64,000 nt of DNA from positions 1,302,001-1,366,000 of the forward strand of contig QYRS01000004.1 of NCBI GenBank assembly GCA_006503535.1, in the 5' to 3' direction. Numbering within the stretch: position 1 is the stretch's first letter; the number at the start of each line of letters is the position of its first letter. Of this stretch, positions 9,887-22,801 are shown one piece after another. The stretch is from Arthrinium phaeospermum. Its lineage: Eukaryota > Ascomycota > Sordariomycetes > Amphisphaeriales > Apiosporaceae. A program made the position numbers and the translations under genes. A model generated the notes under the pieces. It did no database searches and was not told the origin of the DNA. It saw nothing but the letters and a program-made list of their open reading frames with translations.

Positions 9887-11230
9887 TCAGAAGCCTTCAA
9901 AGTACTTATCGTATTTGTTGAGGAGCTCGTCCGTGTACGGCTCGCGCTTGCCATCATCTTCGGGATACACATCGAAGCATGAGGCATCTCCAGGGAATCG
10001 CACGGCGGGCTGGATGGGCGGGTGCACCTGTCGGCGCAGCATAACCTCCCAATCGACCCCCTCGAAGAACGGGTGCTCCTTGACCCGCACCGAGCCGCCG
10101 TTGATGTTGCCTAGCCGCCGTGAGCGGTCTACCGTGCATAGGGATCGTATTATGTGTTGCGCATTGTGCGAGATCTGGGGTTCTGCCGGGAACATGACCG
10201 GCTTTTCGACAATTCTGCGCCCAAGGTTAGCACAATCGCTCCGCCATCTCCCACCCGTTGTATGGGCTGGAATATATCATATAACGCACTGTTTGTAGAT
10301 CTCGATGGGGTTCTGGTGCCAGAATGGAGGGTACCCCGTCAGGAACTCGTATATGAGGATTCCCAGCGCCCACCAGTCCACGGCGGTCGTGTGGCCCTTA
10401 TTTTGGATGACCTCCGGGGCGAGGTACTCCGGGGTGCCACAGAGTGTGTACGTCTCGACCGGTCGCTCGTCCTTGCTCCCTAACCGCTTGGCGAAGCCGA
10501 AGTCGACCAGTTTCACGTGGCCCTCGCCGTCGAGCAGCAGGTTCTCGGGCTTCAGGTCCCGGTACGCGACCCCGCCCTGCTGTTCGTGCAGGAACTCTAA
10601 AACCAGCACGATCTCGGCGGCGTAGAACTGCGCCCACTCCTCGGGAAAACGCCGGTGCCGCCGTAGGTAGCTGAAGAGCTCGCCGCCGGGGACGTAGTCG
10701 AGCAGCATGTATATCGAGTCGCGGTCGGCGAAGGAGGCGATCAGGGTCGTGATGAAGGGGTGCCCCGCCACGTCGGCCAGGATCTCGCGCTCGTGGCGCA
10801 CGTGGTCGATCTGCTTGAGCTTGATGATCTCAGCTTTGCGCAGGATCTTGAGCGCATAGACTTGGTCGTTGTCTTCTTTGTCGGAGGCGGTCTTGGGTCG
10901 CACCAGGCAGACGCGGGCAAACGTACCCTACCGAGGATTGTTAGCGGACTGGATTGGCGGGACACACCCTGACGCGCAAATACCACCACCACCACCACTA
11001 CCGCTGGCTTCACCATCATCATTACCCCTCCCCGCTCCCACTCCGACCTGCGAATCTAAAGAGGAGCAAACAACAGGACTCACCGTGCCAAGTGTGCGAA
11101 CAAGGCTGAACGATTCAGGGCTCAGCTTCTGGCTGTGTGATCCCAATCCCGAATCCCCCGCATTTTGAGCCATCTTGATACCGCCGCCAGCCAGTTGTAT
11201 AGGGTTCGGTTGGGTTGCGACGGCGGCCAT
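9887..11230 (-). CDS. cAMP-dependent protein kinase catalytic subunit (AGC kinase)
   Basis: Three exons on - (11230-11084, 10927-10290, 10214-9887) with introns of 156 and 75 bp encode about 370 residues. Visible kinase elements are the Gly loop GTGTFARV (48-55), K76 in YALKI, YRDLKPEN (D173), DFGFAK (D191), the activation segment TLCGTPEYLAPE with T210, and DWWALGILIYE. The AGC C-tail ends in KYFEGF, matching the C-terminal hydrophobic motif of PKA catalytic subunits. The second splice restores IYKQIVEKP, and both introns keep frame. It should phosphorylate Ser/Thr targets when cAMP releases the regulatory subunit. The N-terminal extension is short (about 47 residues) and Gly/Gln-rich. Filamentous fungi usually carry two PKA catalytic genes, and which of them this is cannot be decided here. 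Confidence 0.93.
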
Positions 11231-13618
11231 GGCCTGACAGGCAGAACGGGTGTGATTCGTGCGTGCGTGACCAAAAGCCCCGAGCGATTATTTTCTGTGA
11301 TTTGGGTATACCGGCTCGTTTGTGACGGTTGTGAAGTTCCCCAGCAAATCAAGTTTCAGACGACGGTCCGCCGAAGGATCCTCTTCGTCTCGTTTTCCGG
11401 TGGGTCGGTTGACATTGATTGATCTGAATTAGAGCCGAGTGAGATCCATCCAGCTGCGAGTTAGTTCGCTCGAGTGGGCGGGCGGCAAGACAGAGACAGA
11501 GCAAAGACAGACACACACGATATGCCACTGGGGAAAGCGAAGCAGTGCGACAAGTGTTTGGCATCAATCGGCATGGGCAGGGGGTGGGAAAGCTTTTTTT
11601 TTTCTTTCCAGCGAGAGATCGCGAAGCCTAACTAGTTTAATAAGTCTTTTTTGGCACACCTTAGCTAGACTGCCTACTTTTCGATAACTCCTCTCCAAAA
11701 TAGAGTCAACATCCTTCCAGACCTGATGACGTTGTGCGCTTCAGCCGCGCCCGCTGCGGGGTGAGAGACGAGAACTGACTTCAACGGATCACTTTATTTG
11801 GGGTGGCATGTTCAAGTACGTACCGGCTGACATGATCCTATTGCTCAACTAGGCATCCCGACTCCCCGATTTGGTGGATAGGTTGCTTGATTAATCAGAT
11901 CTCAAAATAGCGACTTTTTTCACTCTCTTTCTCTTCCAGCCACCTCCCTATTGACGCTGCGTGTAATGCACAACTCCGGCTACCATGTCAGTTTTGCTGC
12001 ATATGAAACTACGCTCTAAGAAGGAAGAGCCCTGCTATGACGGCATTGACGTCTGGTGACTGGTCAATCCCAACAATTAAGACCTGGGTACACCGATACC
12101 GATATGAGGCTATCAGGTAGGCTCGATCTACTATCCGGCTGCCTCTCACTCTAGTAATACAGTACTGTATGAATGCATGTCTTGTCGCCTGAATGACTAG
12201 TGTAGCGACATGCTTTGCGGATTCATGACTAGAGGAGGGTCTCCGACATTGATATTTTTGCTCGGCTTCCGTATCGTGGAACCCCACATCCACCAGATCT
12301 CGAGCTGGAGCTGGGCGGATGAGCCTACACATGAAATCCAATATATCCTCGCGTGGCATGTGCATCCTGGGGGGAGCTACCTGCTGGATCAGGGAGACCT
12401 CACTATCGATAAGTCCCTGTGTGCATGCAGGTGGGGATCGCGGAGCGGCGGACCACGGCAAAAGTTCACGATGCTACTGAATATACTACGTTCTCCATAC
12501 CTACCTACTGCCGCCTCTTCAGCTTGTGATAGCTGCAGAAATCTCCGCCATCCTCATCTTCTGACTCGAATCCGCCGATTAGAGTTGCAGTTTCGATAGC
12601 TCTTTTCTTTTGAGGGCGACATGAAGCTGCAGCTCCAATCGAAGAACGGATGAACTCTCATCTAATCTCGGGGTAGGTAAGGCAGGTGTCGAACATGTCC
12701 ATTGGCTGGATTGAGAGATGAATGATATACCGTATCGTAGGTCATTCTGGAAAGATACCCTTACTCAGGCACGACGCAGCACCCTGCAGCTTGGCATCTC
12801 TAATTTAATAGGCATTTTTCTTAGAGGCACAGCGGTTATTACCCGTTACGACCAATCTTTCAGTTGTCAGCTTCTCCATTCACGACCAGTTATCCATCCC
12901 ATCTCCGCCACTTCTCCAGGGACCAAGTACTACATATCACACCATACACACCGAGCATTACTACTTACATTGCTATAGCTACTATTTCGGCACTGCATGC
13001 ATCATGTAGTTACTGGCAGTTACTAGCAATAGAATCTATCACTGTAAGTGCCTGAGACCCACTTCGTATTGGCAGGTAGATCCTCATACTGAGATACACC
13101 CTGCCTAATGATATGTGCCTAATGATACCTATGTTTCCAAGTAACTGCATGCAGTCAGTCATTGAGTTGTCAAAGGCTCCTCAAGATCTCAATTTTTCTC
13201 TAACTGCGTAGGATAGGTTATAGCTCGAGAACGCGACAAAACCAAATGAAGCACAAAGGCTCTGGGTGTTTCTTGTCTACTGCCGGCCGCCATATCTTGA
13301 GTCTTGAGCTGGACGGCCCAGCTCTAGCCAGCCCCACCCAGAGCCCCTGACTAAGCCGCCTAATCCTTGTATGGAATCAGCTAATGCCTTGTCATTGCTC
13401 TCCCGACTTAACCTACGTGACCTGCCGCTCCCCCTCGAACAACATCCATCAAAGACATACAGCCAATAGAGAGCGTTTCTTTCAACCGTGATCACATAGA
13501 CAAAGTCCATTTTCGCCCGTCAACACGAGTCGTTGATCTTTGCGTGCTGTTGCATGTTACCCGACATGCTCTGACCAGTGCATTTGGTCTACAACGAGAC
13601 CTTGGTCCAACCGACACG
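11231..13618. other. intergenic region, shared upstream region of PKA and RabGAP genes
   Basis: The two flanking genes are divergent, so this 2.4 kb should hold both promoters. Open frames are short (at most 150 codons) and have no recognisable domain. No repeat family was recognised. Confidence 0.5.
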
Positions 13619-16600
13619 ATGTTCAACATCTCGAATCTCGTGCAAAAGGCACAGTCGGCTGCCCAGCAGCTGATTGACCCTATGCAAGGCCTGAACCTCA
13701 CCAATTCCGACCGCAACCCGGCCAAGTCCACCTTGTTCCAGCATCAATTTCGCCTGCCCAGCAGCCAGACGCCCTTGTACGAGATCCCCGCCGAGTTGAC
13801 CATCCCCCCTTCGAACGTCACCCAAGGCGACAAGGAGCGCGACCGCGGCTGGCATTATGCTGGAAAGCTGCACTTGTCCGAGGCGTACATGTGCTTCTCC
13901 ACCACTCCATCAAGCTTCGTCAGCTCGGCCAGCACTTCAGCTTCCTCTGCCTTCACTGGCCAAACCCACGGCGGCGGGCCAAGTGGTAATGGTTTCACAT
14001 TTCCGTTGTGTGCCATTAGGCGGGTCGAACGACTGAACAGTCAGAGTTTCCAGGTCAGCTCAACATATCTTCCCTTTCAATCCCTCGGCGATTTTTGTGA
14101 ATCCGTGAAGCCTTGAATGCCATGGCTGACCTATCTGGATATTCTAGTTTGCGCTTGCCATTACGACATGGAACGGTATCCCACAAGAAGCGTCCAAGGA
14201 CAAAGATGCACCGAAGGACAAGAGTCAAATACGAGAACAGAGAATCACCATCCAGCTCGCTGGGACTCGCCACGCATGTGAGAGGTTCTGCGATGGCCTG
14301 AAGAAGGGCCTGAGAGGTGGCGTTGGCAATGTCGGCAAGCTCAAGAAAGTCGTCGCCGAATGCTACTCTGAATACCTACTGCGACCCGAGGAAAAGAAGT
14401 CCGCCAACGCACCAGACGCCGGTCTAGGAATGATGTTCAAATACCCAGGTGACCCGAAGAAGCTGAGAGATAGGGCCAAAATGAGGCTCTGGGCTGAATA
14501 CCTGCGTGACAACGGGCGGAATGCGACACTGATCCGCCAGCCGACATTTCACAAGCTGATCCGTGTCGGTCTACCTAATCGTCTCAGAGGAGAGATGTGG
14601 GAACTGACTTCTGGGTCCTTGTATCTGAGGCTTGAGAATCCCACACTCTACACTGACACTCTAGCCAAGTTTTCGGGCAAGGAGTCTCTCGCTATCGACG
14701 AGATCGAGAAAGATCTCAACCGAAGTCTTCCTGAGTATCCTGGATTCCAGTCCGAGGAAGGCATAGGACGGCTACGTCGCGTCCTCACAGCCTATAGCTG
14801 GGTCAACCCCGAAGTTGGCTACTGTCAAGCCATGAACATTGTTGTCGCGGCCTTGTTGATCTATATATCAGAGTCGCAAGCCTTCTTCCTCCTGTCTGCT
14901 CTTTGCGACAGACTTGTCCCAGGATATTATTCCACGACTATGTACGGAACTCTGCTGGACCAAAAGGTCTTTGAGTCACTAGTCGAGAAGACAATGCCTG
15001 TACTATGGGAGCATCTGGTCAAAGCCGATGTTCAGCTATCAGTCGTATCACTTCCCTGGTTCTTGTCACTTTACATCAACTCAATGCCACTAGTGTTCGC
15101 CTTCAGAGTACTTGATGTATTCTTCGTCGAGGGCCCTAAGGTGCTGTTCCAAGTCGGTTTGGCCATTTTACGTATCAACGGGGAGGAGTTACTGGACGCC
15201 ACAGATGACGGCGCTTTCATATCAGTTCTGAAGGGCTACTTTTCACGACTGGATGAGTCGGCTCATCCCAAGTCCGAAAACCCCAAGCTGAGAGCCATCA
15301 ATCGTTTCCAGGAGTTAATGGTTGTGGCTTTCAAGGAGTTCTCTGGAATCACGCACAGCACGATTCAAGATCTGCGGCTGAAGAACAAGGACGCTGTTCT
15401 CAATAATATTGAGAATTTTGCGAAGCGAACAGCTATCCGGAACCTTGGGCCAGACAGCAAACTCCTCAGCCCGCAGGAGCTCGGTGCCGTATATGATAGG
15501 TTTTATACTATTCTCTATGAGCGCCAACAACGCGATCAAAGCATACAAGAAGAGAAGCTTCGCCGGGCCAAAACAGCCAGACCCAGCGGGGCGTCCGCTT
15601 TCTCAGACCATTCTGACCATGGTGTCGAGAAAGGTCGTGTCGGCCTTGGCCCTAGCACTAGCCTGATGGACTACGATGCCTTCCGCGAGTTTCTCGCCGC
15701 GATGTCGAAGTGGGCAATTGCCGACTCTCCAGCAACACCCAGACGCGATACATTTCCCCCTGCCGACAAAGATCAATACTTCAGCAGCTTCCGGAAGTCT
15801 ACTAATAATCTTCTTTCGCCTTGGGGATCTAGGCCAGAGCCCGCCGAACACGAGTTCATGCAACGACTGTTCAGGCGGTGGGATGTTGACTCAACTTCGA
15901 CACTGACGTTACAAAATGTGGTGACCGGCCTTGCTCAGATCAAGGGCAGGCGTGATATCATGGGCACTATCACATATTTCTTCGAGCTTTACGACGACGA
16001 CGGCGATGGAAAAGTTGACAGAGAGGGCATTCTACGGATCTCCGAAGCGCTACTATTCTTATCGCGCCGTGGTCTGGAAGGCACTCTCAGCCCCTCGAGT
16101 TCAAATCCATCCCTCAGCACGTTAACGGACACCAGTGGCCCATTGAGCCCACCTATTGGCGGCACCATGAACGAACGATTCCTTGGAAGTGTCAGTGCTT
16201 TCATTAGGCGATGCTTTGAATACGCCGACCCAGACCACCCCGCCAACCAAACGGAACATGCAGCCAATGCCGTGTCCCCCAAAATAGGGGCAGATGAAAA
16301 CCAGGCGCCTGATGACAGCGCATTTGCCATTGGTGATGATGAGGATGAAGAAGAGGAGGAGGATCTCTTAGCATTTGATGCCCCTAAGGAAAGCCCACAA
16401 GAGACTCCCGAGGAGAAGCCAAGCGCCACTAAGAAGAAGGCAGCTTTGCCTTCCAACCCCCCAGCCCTTGGTAAACCAGACACAGAAAACGAGACACCAC
16501 GCTCCGTCTCCAAGGCACAGTCCGAGAAGGCTAATGTTGCTCTGGACCCTTCCAACCCCTTACACATGACATTACCTACCTTCCGCATGGTTGTGTTGGC

Positions 16601-17144
16601 GGATGAATTGCTTGAGCAATTCTTCGAATCTTCGTTCCCGACTTCGCTGCACGTTACCGAGGGTCTTCCGAGCGCTAACCCTTCCACTCCTTCTCTCACC
16701 ACATTTGCCAGCTTCGGACGCTCGGCAGCAAGCTCTCTACCGATTCCGCAGGCTGCTGCAAACGGCGCTACCAGAGGTCTCCGCGGTGTCCTGGACAACA
16801 TCGTTACCGATGCATCAAGAGTAGCGGCTGAGGTTCGGCGTCGTATGGAAGAGGCGCAACGGGAGCTCGAGCAGAACGCTGTACCCGGGCAGAAGGAGGA
16901 AGAGGAGGATGAGGATGAGGATTTACGTGTGCCTAAATCAGCAGGTGGCTACGGCGGAGATGCCGAACGGCGCAGTGTACGCTCATCGGACCTAGATCTC
17001 CTGGACGGAGCGGATGCCGAGGCAGGAGCCTCGAAGGGCCAAGAAGGGTCGAGCCAGTCGATACTAAAACCCACCGAGGCAACGAGCAGCCAATCTGAGG
17101 CTGCGGACACGCCAGGCCAAAGGATTGTAGAATTCGAGGGTTGA
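13619..17144 (+). CDS. GRAM-TBC-EF-hand Rab GTPase-activating protein (Gyp2/Mdr1-like)
   Basis: Two exons (13619-14053, 14148-17144) with a 94-bp intron give about 1143 residues. The N-terminal ~230 residues resemble a GRAM/PH-like membrane-binding module split by the intron (...NSQSFQ / FALAITTWNG...). A TBC domain follows at about 285-495. It contains both catalytic fingers: I-x-x-D-x-x-R as IEKDLNR (about 331-337) and the Gln finger YCQ in VGYCQAMN (about 371). An EF-hand loop, DDDGDGKVDREG, lies near residue 760. The C-terminus is disordered with runs of acidic residues (EDEEEEEDLL; EEEEDEDED). This domain order matches yeast Gyp2/Mdr1 and animal TBC1D8/9 proteins, which accelerate GTP hydrolysis on Rab GTPases. 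Both TBC fingers are present, so it should be active. The Rab substrate is unknown. Confidence 0.93.
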
Positions 17145-17993
17145 CATTGGCGCATACACTTTGTCTAGGGAATGGGTCTGGAATTACTGTATCTGTTGCG
17201 TTAGGAGTTGCTTGCTTTACGCAAGAGGGATTTCACTGGGGCTTGCCACTAGAGCAGTAAGGGTTGTGTTCAGATCAATTGATATGTTGTTCCCTCCAGA
17301 TGGCTGAGACATGGTCTAGCCACGAAGAATCTAACGAGATACGACTGTGAACCGGACCATCACTCGACATGCACTACGCCACTCGTCGGATTCCATGAAA
17401 GGTCTATGCGAGACTATTGCTTTCCCCAGGGGAATTTCAATCTTACCATGATACAGCCAAAATGAAGACCCGTCACTTAGCCCTTGAAGGTGGAAACAGC
17501 GTGTAGCCGTGGTACTCAATAGATTGCTTTGATGGACAGAACTCGACATCTTACACTCACTCAACTGAATGGCACCGGCTGCTCTTCCAGGGCAAACCCT
17601 TCGAGACTTTTGCCATTTTACGGAGACTAACGACACCATTCTCGAAACTACTAACCTAGGGGGTTTGGTACCGTGTGGCGATGGGGTTGAACCAGGGAGG
17701 GAATGCTACCCCTATGGGAGACTAGATGACTCGGTTTCGGCCAATCCAGTCGAGCATTCCTTGGTCAAATGAGACTCCTCTGAGCATTATACCCATCCCT
17801 TTCTGAAGCGAGCAGAGGTCTTCAAATACCCTCGTCCGACGCCGTGGATGGACCCCAATCTTCTAATCCACAACCCACTGATCCACGCTCCTTACAGTTT
17901 AGACATTCGTTGTACACTTCACCCTTCTTCTTCGTTTCGCTTTTGTTTGTGTGGGAGAGGCGCCGTTTGCTCACATAGGACTCGCCCCTCACG
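17145..17993 (+). other. intergenic region / promoter of the WSC gene
   Basis: 849 bases between two + strand genes. There is no coding-like frame longer than about 100 codons. The last ~100 bases before the ATG at 17994 are CT-rich, which is typical of a fungal leader. Confidence 0.5.
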
Positions 17994-20900
17994 ATGGCGT
18001 CGTTCAAAGCCGCAGCGCTGACGAGCCTCTTGGCTTCGGCCGGGCTCGTCAGCGCTCAGGGGTTCTTCTACCAGAAGTTTGATGACTGCTCGGCTGAACA
18101 GGACCACAGGTACCTGGGCTGTGCCCCAGTGACCAAACAGCCGTTCGGGTACAACCCTGGTAACCCGGATGGTGACTATTCGCAATCGTTCCCTGGCTAC
18201 GCTGTGAATGGGCATGTCAACTCAACTGTCACGCCCGCAGGCTGTACCAAAACTTGCCGCGGGCACGGATTCAAGTACGCTGCGATGTACGAAAGAGGGT
18301 GCCGCTGCGGTACTAGCATTGCCGGACTGAGCCCCAGCACTACCAATGAGGGCCCTTGCCAGAACAATGACCCCTGCCGAGGAGATGGTCGAGAGAACTG
18401 CGGATCGACCGGAGGCGCTCGCATCTATGTTGATCCCTCGTTCCAGGACTATGCCTCGGTCACTGACAAGGTTGCCAACTACGGCGTATTGGGCTGCTTC
18501 TACGACCCAAACCTTCCCACAGGAGATACAGACATCTCTGAGAAGAAAGTCAGCACAGCTGCTGATTGTCTGACGTTCTGTGCTACGAATTACTACCCCT
18601 TTGCCTATATGGCCCAAAACGGACAGTCTACAAACGGGTATGATGATCTGCTTGGAACTTACTCGCGTGGCATGGTCTTCTTGCTAACGCGAACTGCACA
18701 GTATCAACTGCAAATGTGGCCAGGACTTTGGCCTCAGAGCGCGTTCATTCGACGATACATCGAGCCAGTTCTGCAAACAAAAATGTTCAGCTGCGGAAGG
18801 CGTCAAGTAAGTATCATACTTTGTAGCATTCCTAGACTGCTTATTAATTTGAATTTCAGGGGCTGCACGGGTCAGGACTGCTGTGGTAACGATCGAGAAC
18901 AAGTCTACCCAGTCTACGCGAACCCGGACTATATGGGCTGCAACCTCCCGCGAATTCCAGGTATCGCACCCAAAGCGATAGCAACGCCGGCCGATAACCA
19001 GTACACGTGTATCTCCACCCCTCAGAGCATTCTTGCCCGTGCTACGCACACGATCGAGTACGCCAACAGACCGAAGGTGACCCGATCGGCTACGTTCGTC
19101 GCCACAGCCACCGCCGGAGCCCGCACGTACATCAACTTCGGATGCTACCCCGACGCGGACCGGACAGACCCCGTCACCGGCGGGGCTCCGATCTTGGCCG
19201 CCGCCCTTCCCAATCAGAAGGTCAGCGTCAGCAACTGCATCGCCGCTTGCTCGGGACAGACCCCGCCCAAGGACTGGGTTGCCCTGCGGGGTGCGGTCGG
19301 CGGCGCCCTAACTGGTGCCGCTTGCATCTGCGGTACCGCCAAGGGGAACCTGGGAAACAGCAACGACATGGAGATCTGCAAGCTTCCCTGTGACGGCGCC
19401 GACAACACGGAAAACTGCGGTCCCGACAACGGTGTCCTGGTTTATGCCATTTCCTCGAGTGCCACCACCGGCGACTGGTATACTTCTTACACATCGACCT
19501 TCTCTGTCACCCATACGTACAGCTGCACGCCTACTGGTATGTCTTGATTCGGGGGCACATTGGACGAAGCTCAGAAGAACAATAGCACTGACATCAAGAA
19601 TAGATAGCAGCAGCAGCGCGTCCGCTACCACCAGCAGCGAGGTCGTGAGCACCACCAGCAGTGAGGCCGTGAGCACCACCAGCAGCGAGGCCGTGAGCAC
19701 CACCAGCAGCGAGGCTGTTAGCACCACCAGCTCCGCCAACAACGACGCCAGCACCACCAGCTCTGCCAACAACGATGTCAGCACTACGAGCTCTGCCAAC
19801 AACGATGCCAGCACCACCAGCTCTGCCAACGCCGATGTCAGCACCACCAGCTCCGCCAACCAGGACGGCACTACCACCAGCTCCGCCAACGACGGTACCT
19901 CTACCGGAAACGCTGACGCTAGCACCACATCTACTGCCGGGAACCCTGATGTCAGCACCACTTCTGACGCCGGTAACCCCGATACCAGCAGCACTTCTAC
20001 TGCCGAGAACCCTGATGTTAGCACCACTTCCGCCGCCGGCGACCCTGACGCTACCAGCACCTCTACCGCCGCCGACGACGAAACCAGCACGACCGGAAGC
20101 GGCAGTGAAAGCACCGGCGGGCCTGCCAGCGACGACGCCAGCTCGACCGAGGCCGGCAACACCGGCGCCTCCACGGGCGCCGACGCGTCCAACACCTCGA
20201 AGCCGACCACCCCGGCCACGGACAACGCTAGCGCGACTTCTAGCGAAGGTATGCAAACCACCCCTGACAGCACCATTGCACAGACCCTTTCTCCCCCCAC
20301 AAACGGACCCGGCGGCGATTCTACCACCCGCAGGCCGTCTTCTACCGGCCAGCAGGGCGGTGATTCTACAAGTCTCCCTGGTGGCGCATCAACTGGCGAA
20401 GGCCCCTCGACTGGAGGCCAGGGCCCGGCAACATCTGCTGGCGACGGCCCCTCAACTGGAGGCCAGGGCCCTGCGACTTCTGGTAGCCCCTCGACTGGTG
20501 GTCAGGGACCTGCGACTTCTGGCAACCCCTCGACTGGTGGTCAAGGCCCCGCAACTTCTGGCAACCCCTCGACTGGAGGCCAAGACCCCGCGACTTCAGG
20601 TGGTGCTTCGACTGGAGGCCAGGGCCCCGCGACTTCAGGTGGCGCCTCGACTGGAGGTCAGGGCCCGGCAACTTCAGCTGGTGATAGCCCATCGACCGGC
20701 GGTCAGGGTCCGGCGACTTCTGGTAGCCCCTCGACTGGAGGCCAAGGCCCCGCGACTTCAGGTGGTGCTTCGACTGGAGGCCAGGGCCCGGCGACGTCTG
20801 GTGGCCCTGACACTGGGGGCCAGGGACCGGCAACATCTGGCGGCGCATCGACTGGAGGCCAGGGTCCCGCCACTTCTGGTGGAGCATCGACTGGAGGCCA

Positions 20901-22801
20901 GGGTCCTGCAACTTCTGGTGGCGACTTCTCTTCCCCAGGCAGCGAGCCTACTTCTCCTGGCGTCGAGTCCAGCGCCACCCCTGCTACTCGCACCAGCACC
21001 AGCTCGGGATCTGCGTCTTCGACATCCGCTGCGGCCAAGCCTACCGTCACTCTGGCCTCTCTGGAAGTGAAGAGCTTCTCGGCTCTGTTCAGTGGCGAGG
21101 TTCCAGTGCTTAATGGCGCCTTTGTTCCATTGATCATCTACGATGAGGACGGCAACCCGAGCCAGCAGTCGTACGTAGTAGAGCTGCTGGGCTGCTACTT
21201 GGTTCCCAGTGGAAAGGTTCCCTTCAGTGAACCAGTGAAAGACTTCAAGGGCAACGAGAAGGCTAGCGGCTCTGCCTCCTCCTGCGCGGGCTTCTGCGCC
21301 GGTACTGGCCTCAAATTGTCGGCCAACAACGGCGGCGTCTGCTACTGTGGTGACGAAGTCGAGACCCAGAACCTCGAACTCCAAGACCTCAAGAGCTGCA
21401 GTACCCCTTGCCCCGACGGCTCTGGCGAGATCTGCGGCGGCGGCGACAAGTTCCAGAAGCGCTGGCTGTCCCGGAGAGCCAACACCTTCGTCACCATCAT
21501 CCTGGCCATCCCTGCCAACGACGTCGTCCTGTACAACAAAGACGGCGGTGCCGTCAGCGATGTGCCCTTCTTGTCAAGCATGTCTACCCCTGTTTCTTGC
21601 ATCCACAACCACTGCCCAGTTCTGATTCATACTTATGGTCCTGATTGCTAACTTCTCCCTAGTGTCGTACCCGCCGGTCTCCATCTCAGCATCAGGCGGT
21701 GTTGGAACCAACAGTGCCACCGGTTCTGGATCTGCCTCAACCACTGGCTCTGCGACTGACGGCGGTAACGTTCCCACCGGCTCCGCGACTGACGGCGGTA
21801 ATGTCCCTACCGGCTCTGCGACTGACGGTGGTAATGTCCCTACCGGCTCTGCGACTGACGGTGGTAATGTCCCTACCGGCTCTGCGACTGACGGCGGTAA
21901 CGTTCCCACCGGCTCTGCGACTGACGGCGGTAATGTCCCTACTGGCTCTGCCACTGACGGTGGTAATGTCCCTACCGGCTCTGCCACTGACGGTGGCAAC
22001 GTTCCCACTGGCTCTATGACTGGACCCAACGGCAGTGACGTGCCTGGCGGCTCCGCGACGACTGGCCCCGGTGCATCGGCCACCAACTCTGCTGGCATCC
22101 CTGGCGTCACCGACCTCCCGCAGGCCCCTATCCTCCTCAGCGTCATCCCCGGCCTCGTCAACGTGACCAACAAGAAGCGCGACTTCGCCGAAATGTACCG
22201 ACGCCAGTCTCTCGGTGGCTTCATCGGCGCCGCCGGACCCGTCAACCCCGTCTCCTGCAGCGACGCTACGCCCTTCAACCTGACACAAGGACGCCTCGAG
22301 AGCGGCGGCCAGTTCATCGCCACCGAACCCAACGTTCCCTTCATCGAGATGAAGGTCGTGCCCGCCGGCGCCATCTCGACCACCTTCACTGTCGTCAACG
22401 GCGTCCTCTTCTGGTACAACGCGGCCTTCGTCGGCGGCCAGGCCGGCTTCTGCCAGGTCGCCTCGGGCCAGGTCTACGCTACCTTCGGCGGCCCCGGCAC
22501 CGGCCCTGCCAACTGCAACACCATCTCCATTGTGGCCTACCAAGCCAGCCAATGCCAGAATGGCGCCCTCAGCACGGCCACTCCTCCCATCGGTGGCCCT
22601 GGTGGCCCCAGCGGTCCCGCCCCTACTGGTACTGCCACCGGTACCGGAGGAGCCGGTAACAACGGCGGATCTCCCTCGAGCGACGGCACCCCCTCGAGCT
22701 CGGGTATCTACAGACTCACCGAGAGTCCGGCGGGCGAGCTCTGTGTCACCACCACGCTGGCCTTCGTCCCCGGCGCCCCGACTTTCGTGCCCCTTGCCTA
22801 G
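17994..22801 (+). CDS. large secreted WSC-domain protein with mucin-like repeats
   Basis: Predicted exons are 17994-18637, 18702-18806, 18860-19536, 19604-21547 and 21663-22801 (introns 64, 53, 67 and 115 bp), about 1502 residues; the last donor (GTGCCG) is the least certain. A signal peptide (ALTSLLASAGLVSA) is followed by Cys-rich WSC-like modules at about 35-145, 160-290, 375-465 and 1000-1095, each with spaced Cys and CxCG/CYCG-type motifs. Between the third and fourth lies a Ser/Thr-rich stretch with TTSSEAVS and SSANNDAST repeats, then about 13 copies of an STGGQGPATSGG-type unit. About 8 copies of TGSATDGGNVP follow the fourth module. A conserved C-terminal region (about 1290-1426, starting near CSDATPFNLTQGRLESGGQF) resembles the DUF that often follows WSC modules in fungi. 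WSC modules bind wall carbohydrate. No GPI signal or TM is seen at the predicted end, so it may be secreted or wall-associated. Confidence 0.8.
19606..19900 (+). repeat. coding 24- and 30-nt Ser/Thr repeats
   Basis: Tandem units encode TTSSEAVS (24 nt), then SSANNDASTT-type units (30 nt), within the WSC protein gene. They give a heavily O-glycosylatable linker. Confidence 0.85.
20401..20925 (+). repeat. coding 39-nt minisatellite, about 13 units
   Basis: Units encode STGGQGPATSGGA, with variants at the P/A and S/N positions and two units lengthened by AGD/AGDS. All units keep frame. The DNA copies are very similar, so length variation between strains is likely. Confidence 0.9.
21743..22006 (+). 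repeat. coding 33-nt minisatellite, 8 units
   Basis: Eight head-to-tail units encode TGSATDGGNVP with mostly synonymous differences (ggc/ggt, aac/aat, ttc/tcc changes), in the last exon of the WSC gene. Confidence 0.92.

Noticed and set aside
15989..16801. 270-codon Ser-rich frame on -
   Set aside because: Antisense shadow of the acidic C-terminal region of the RabGAP gene.
20249..20283. possible 35-bp intron (gtatgc...cacag) in the WSC gene
   Set aside because: Too short for this genome's introns, and its removal would break the frame that continues through the 39-nt array.
19308..20327. 339-codon frame on - with Val/Leu/Ser repeats
   Set aside because: Antisense of the Ser/Thr repeats of the WSC gene; its regularity comes only from the coding repeats on +.
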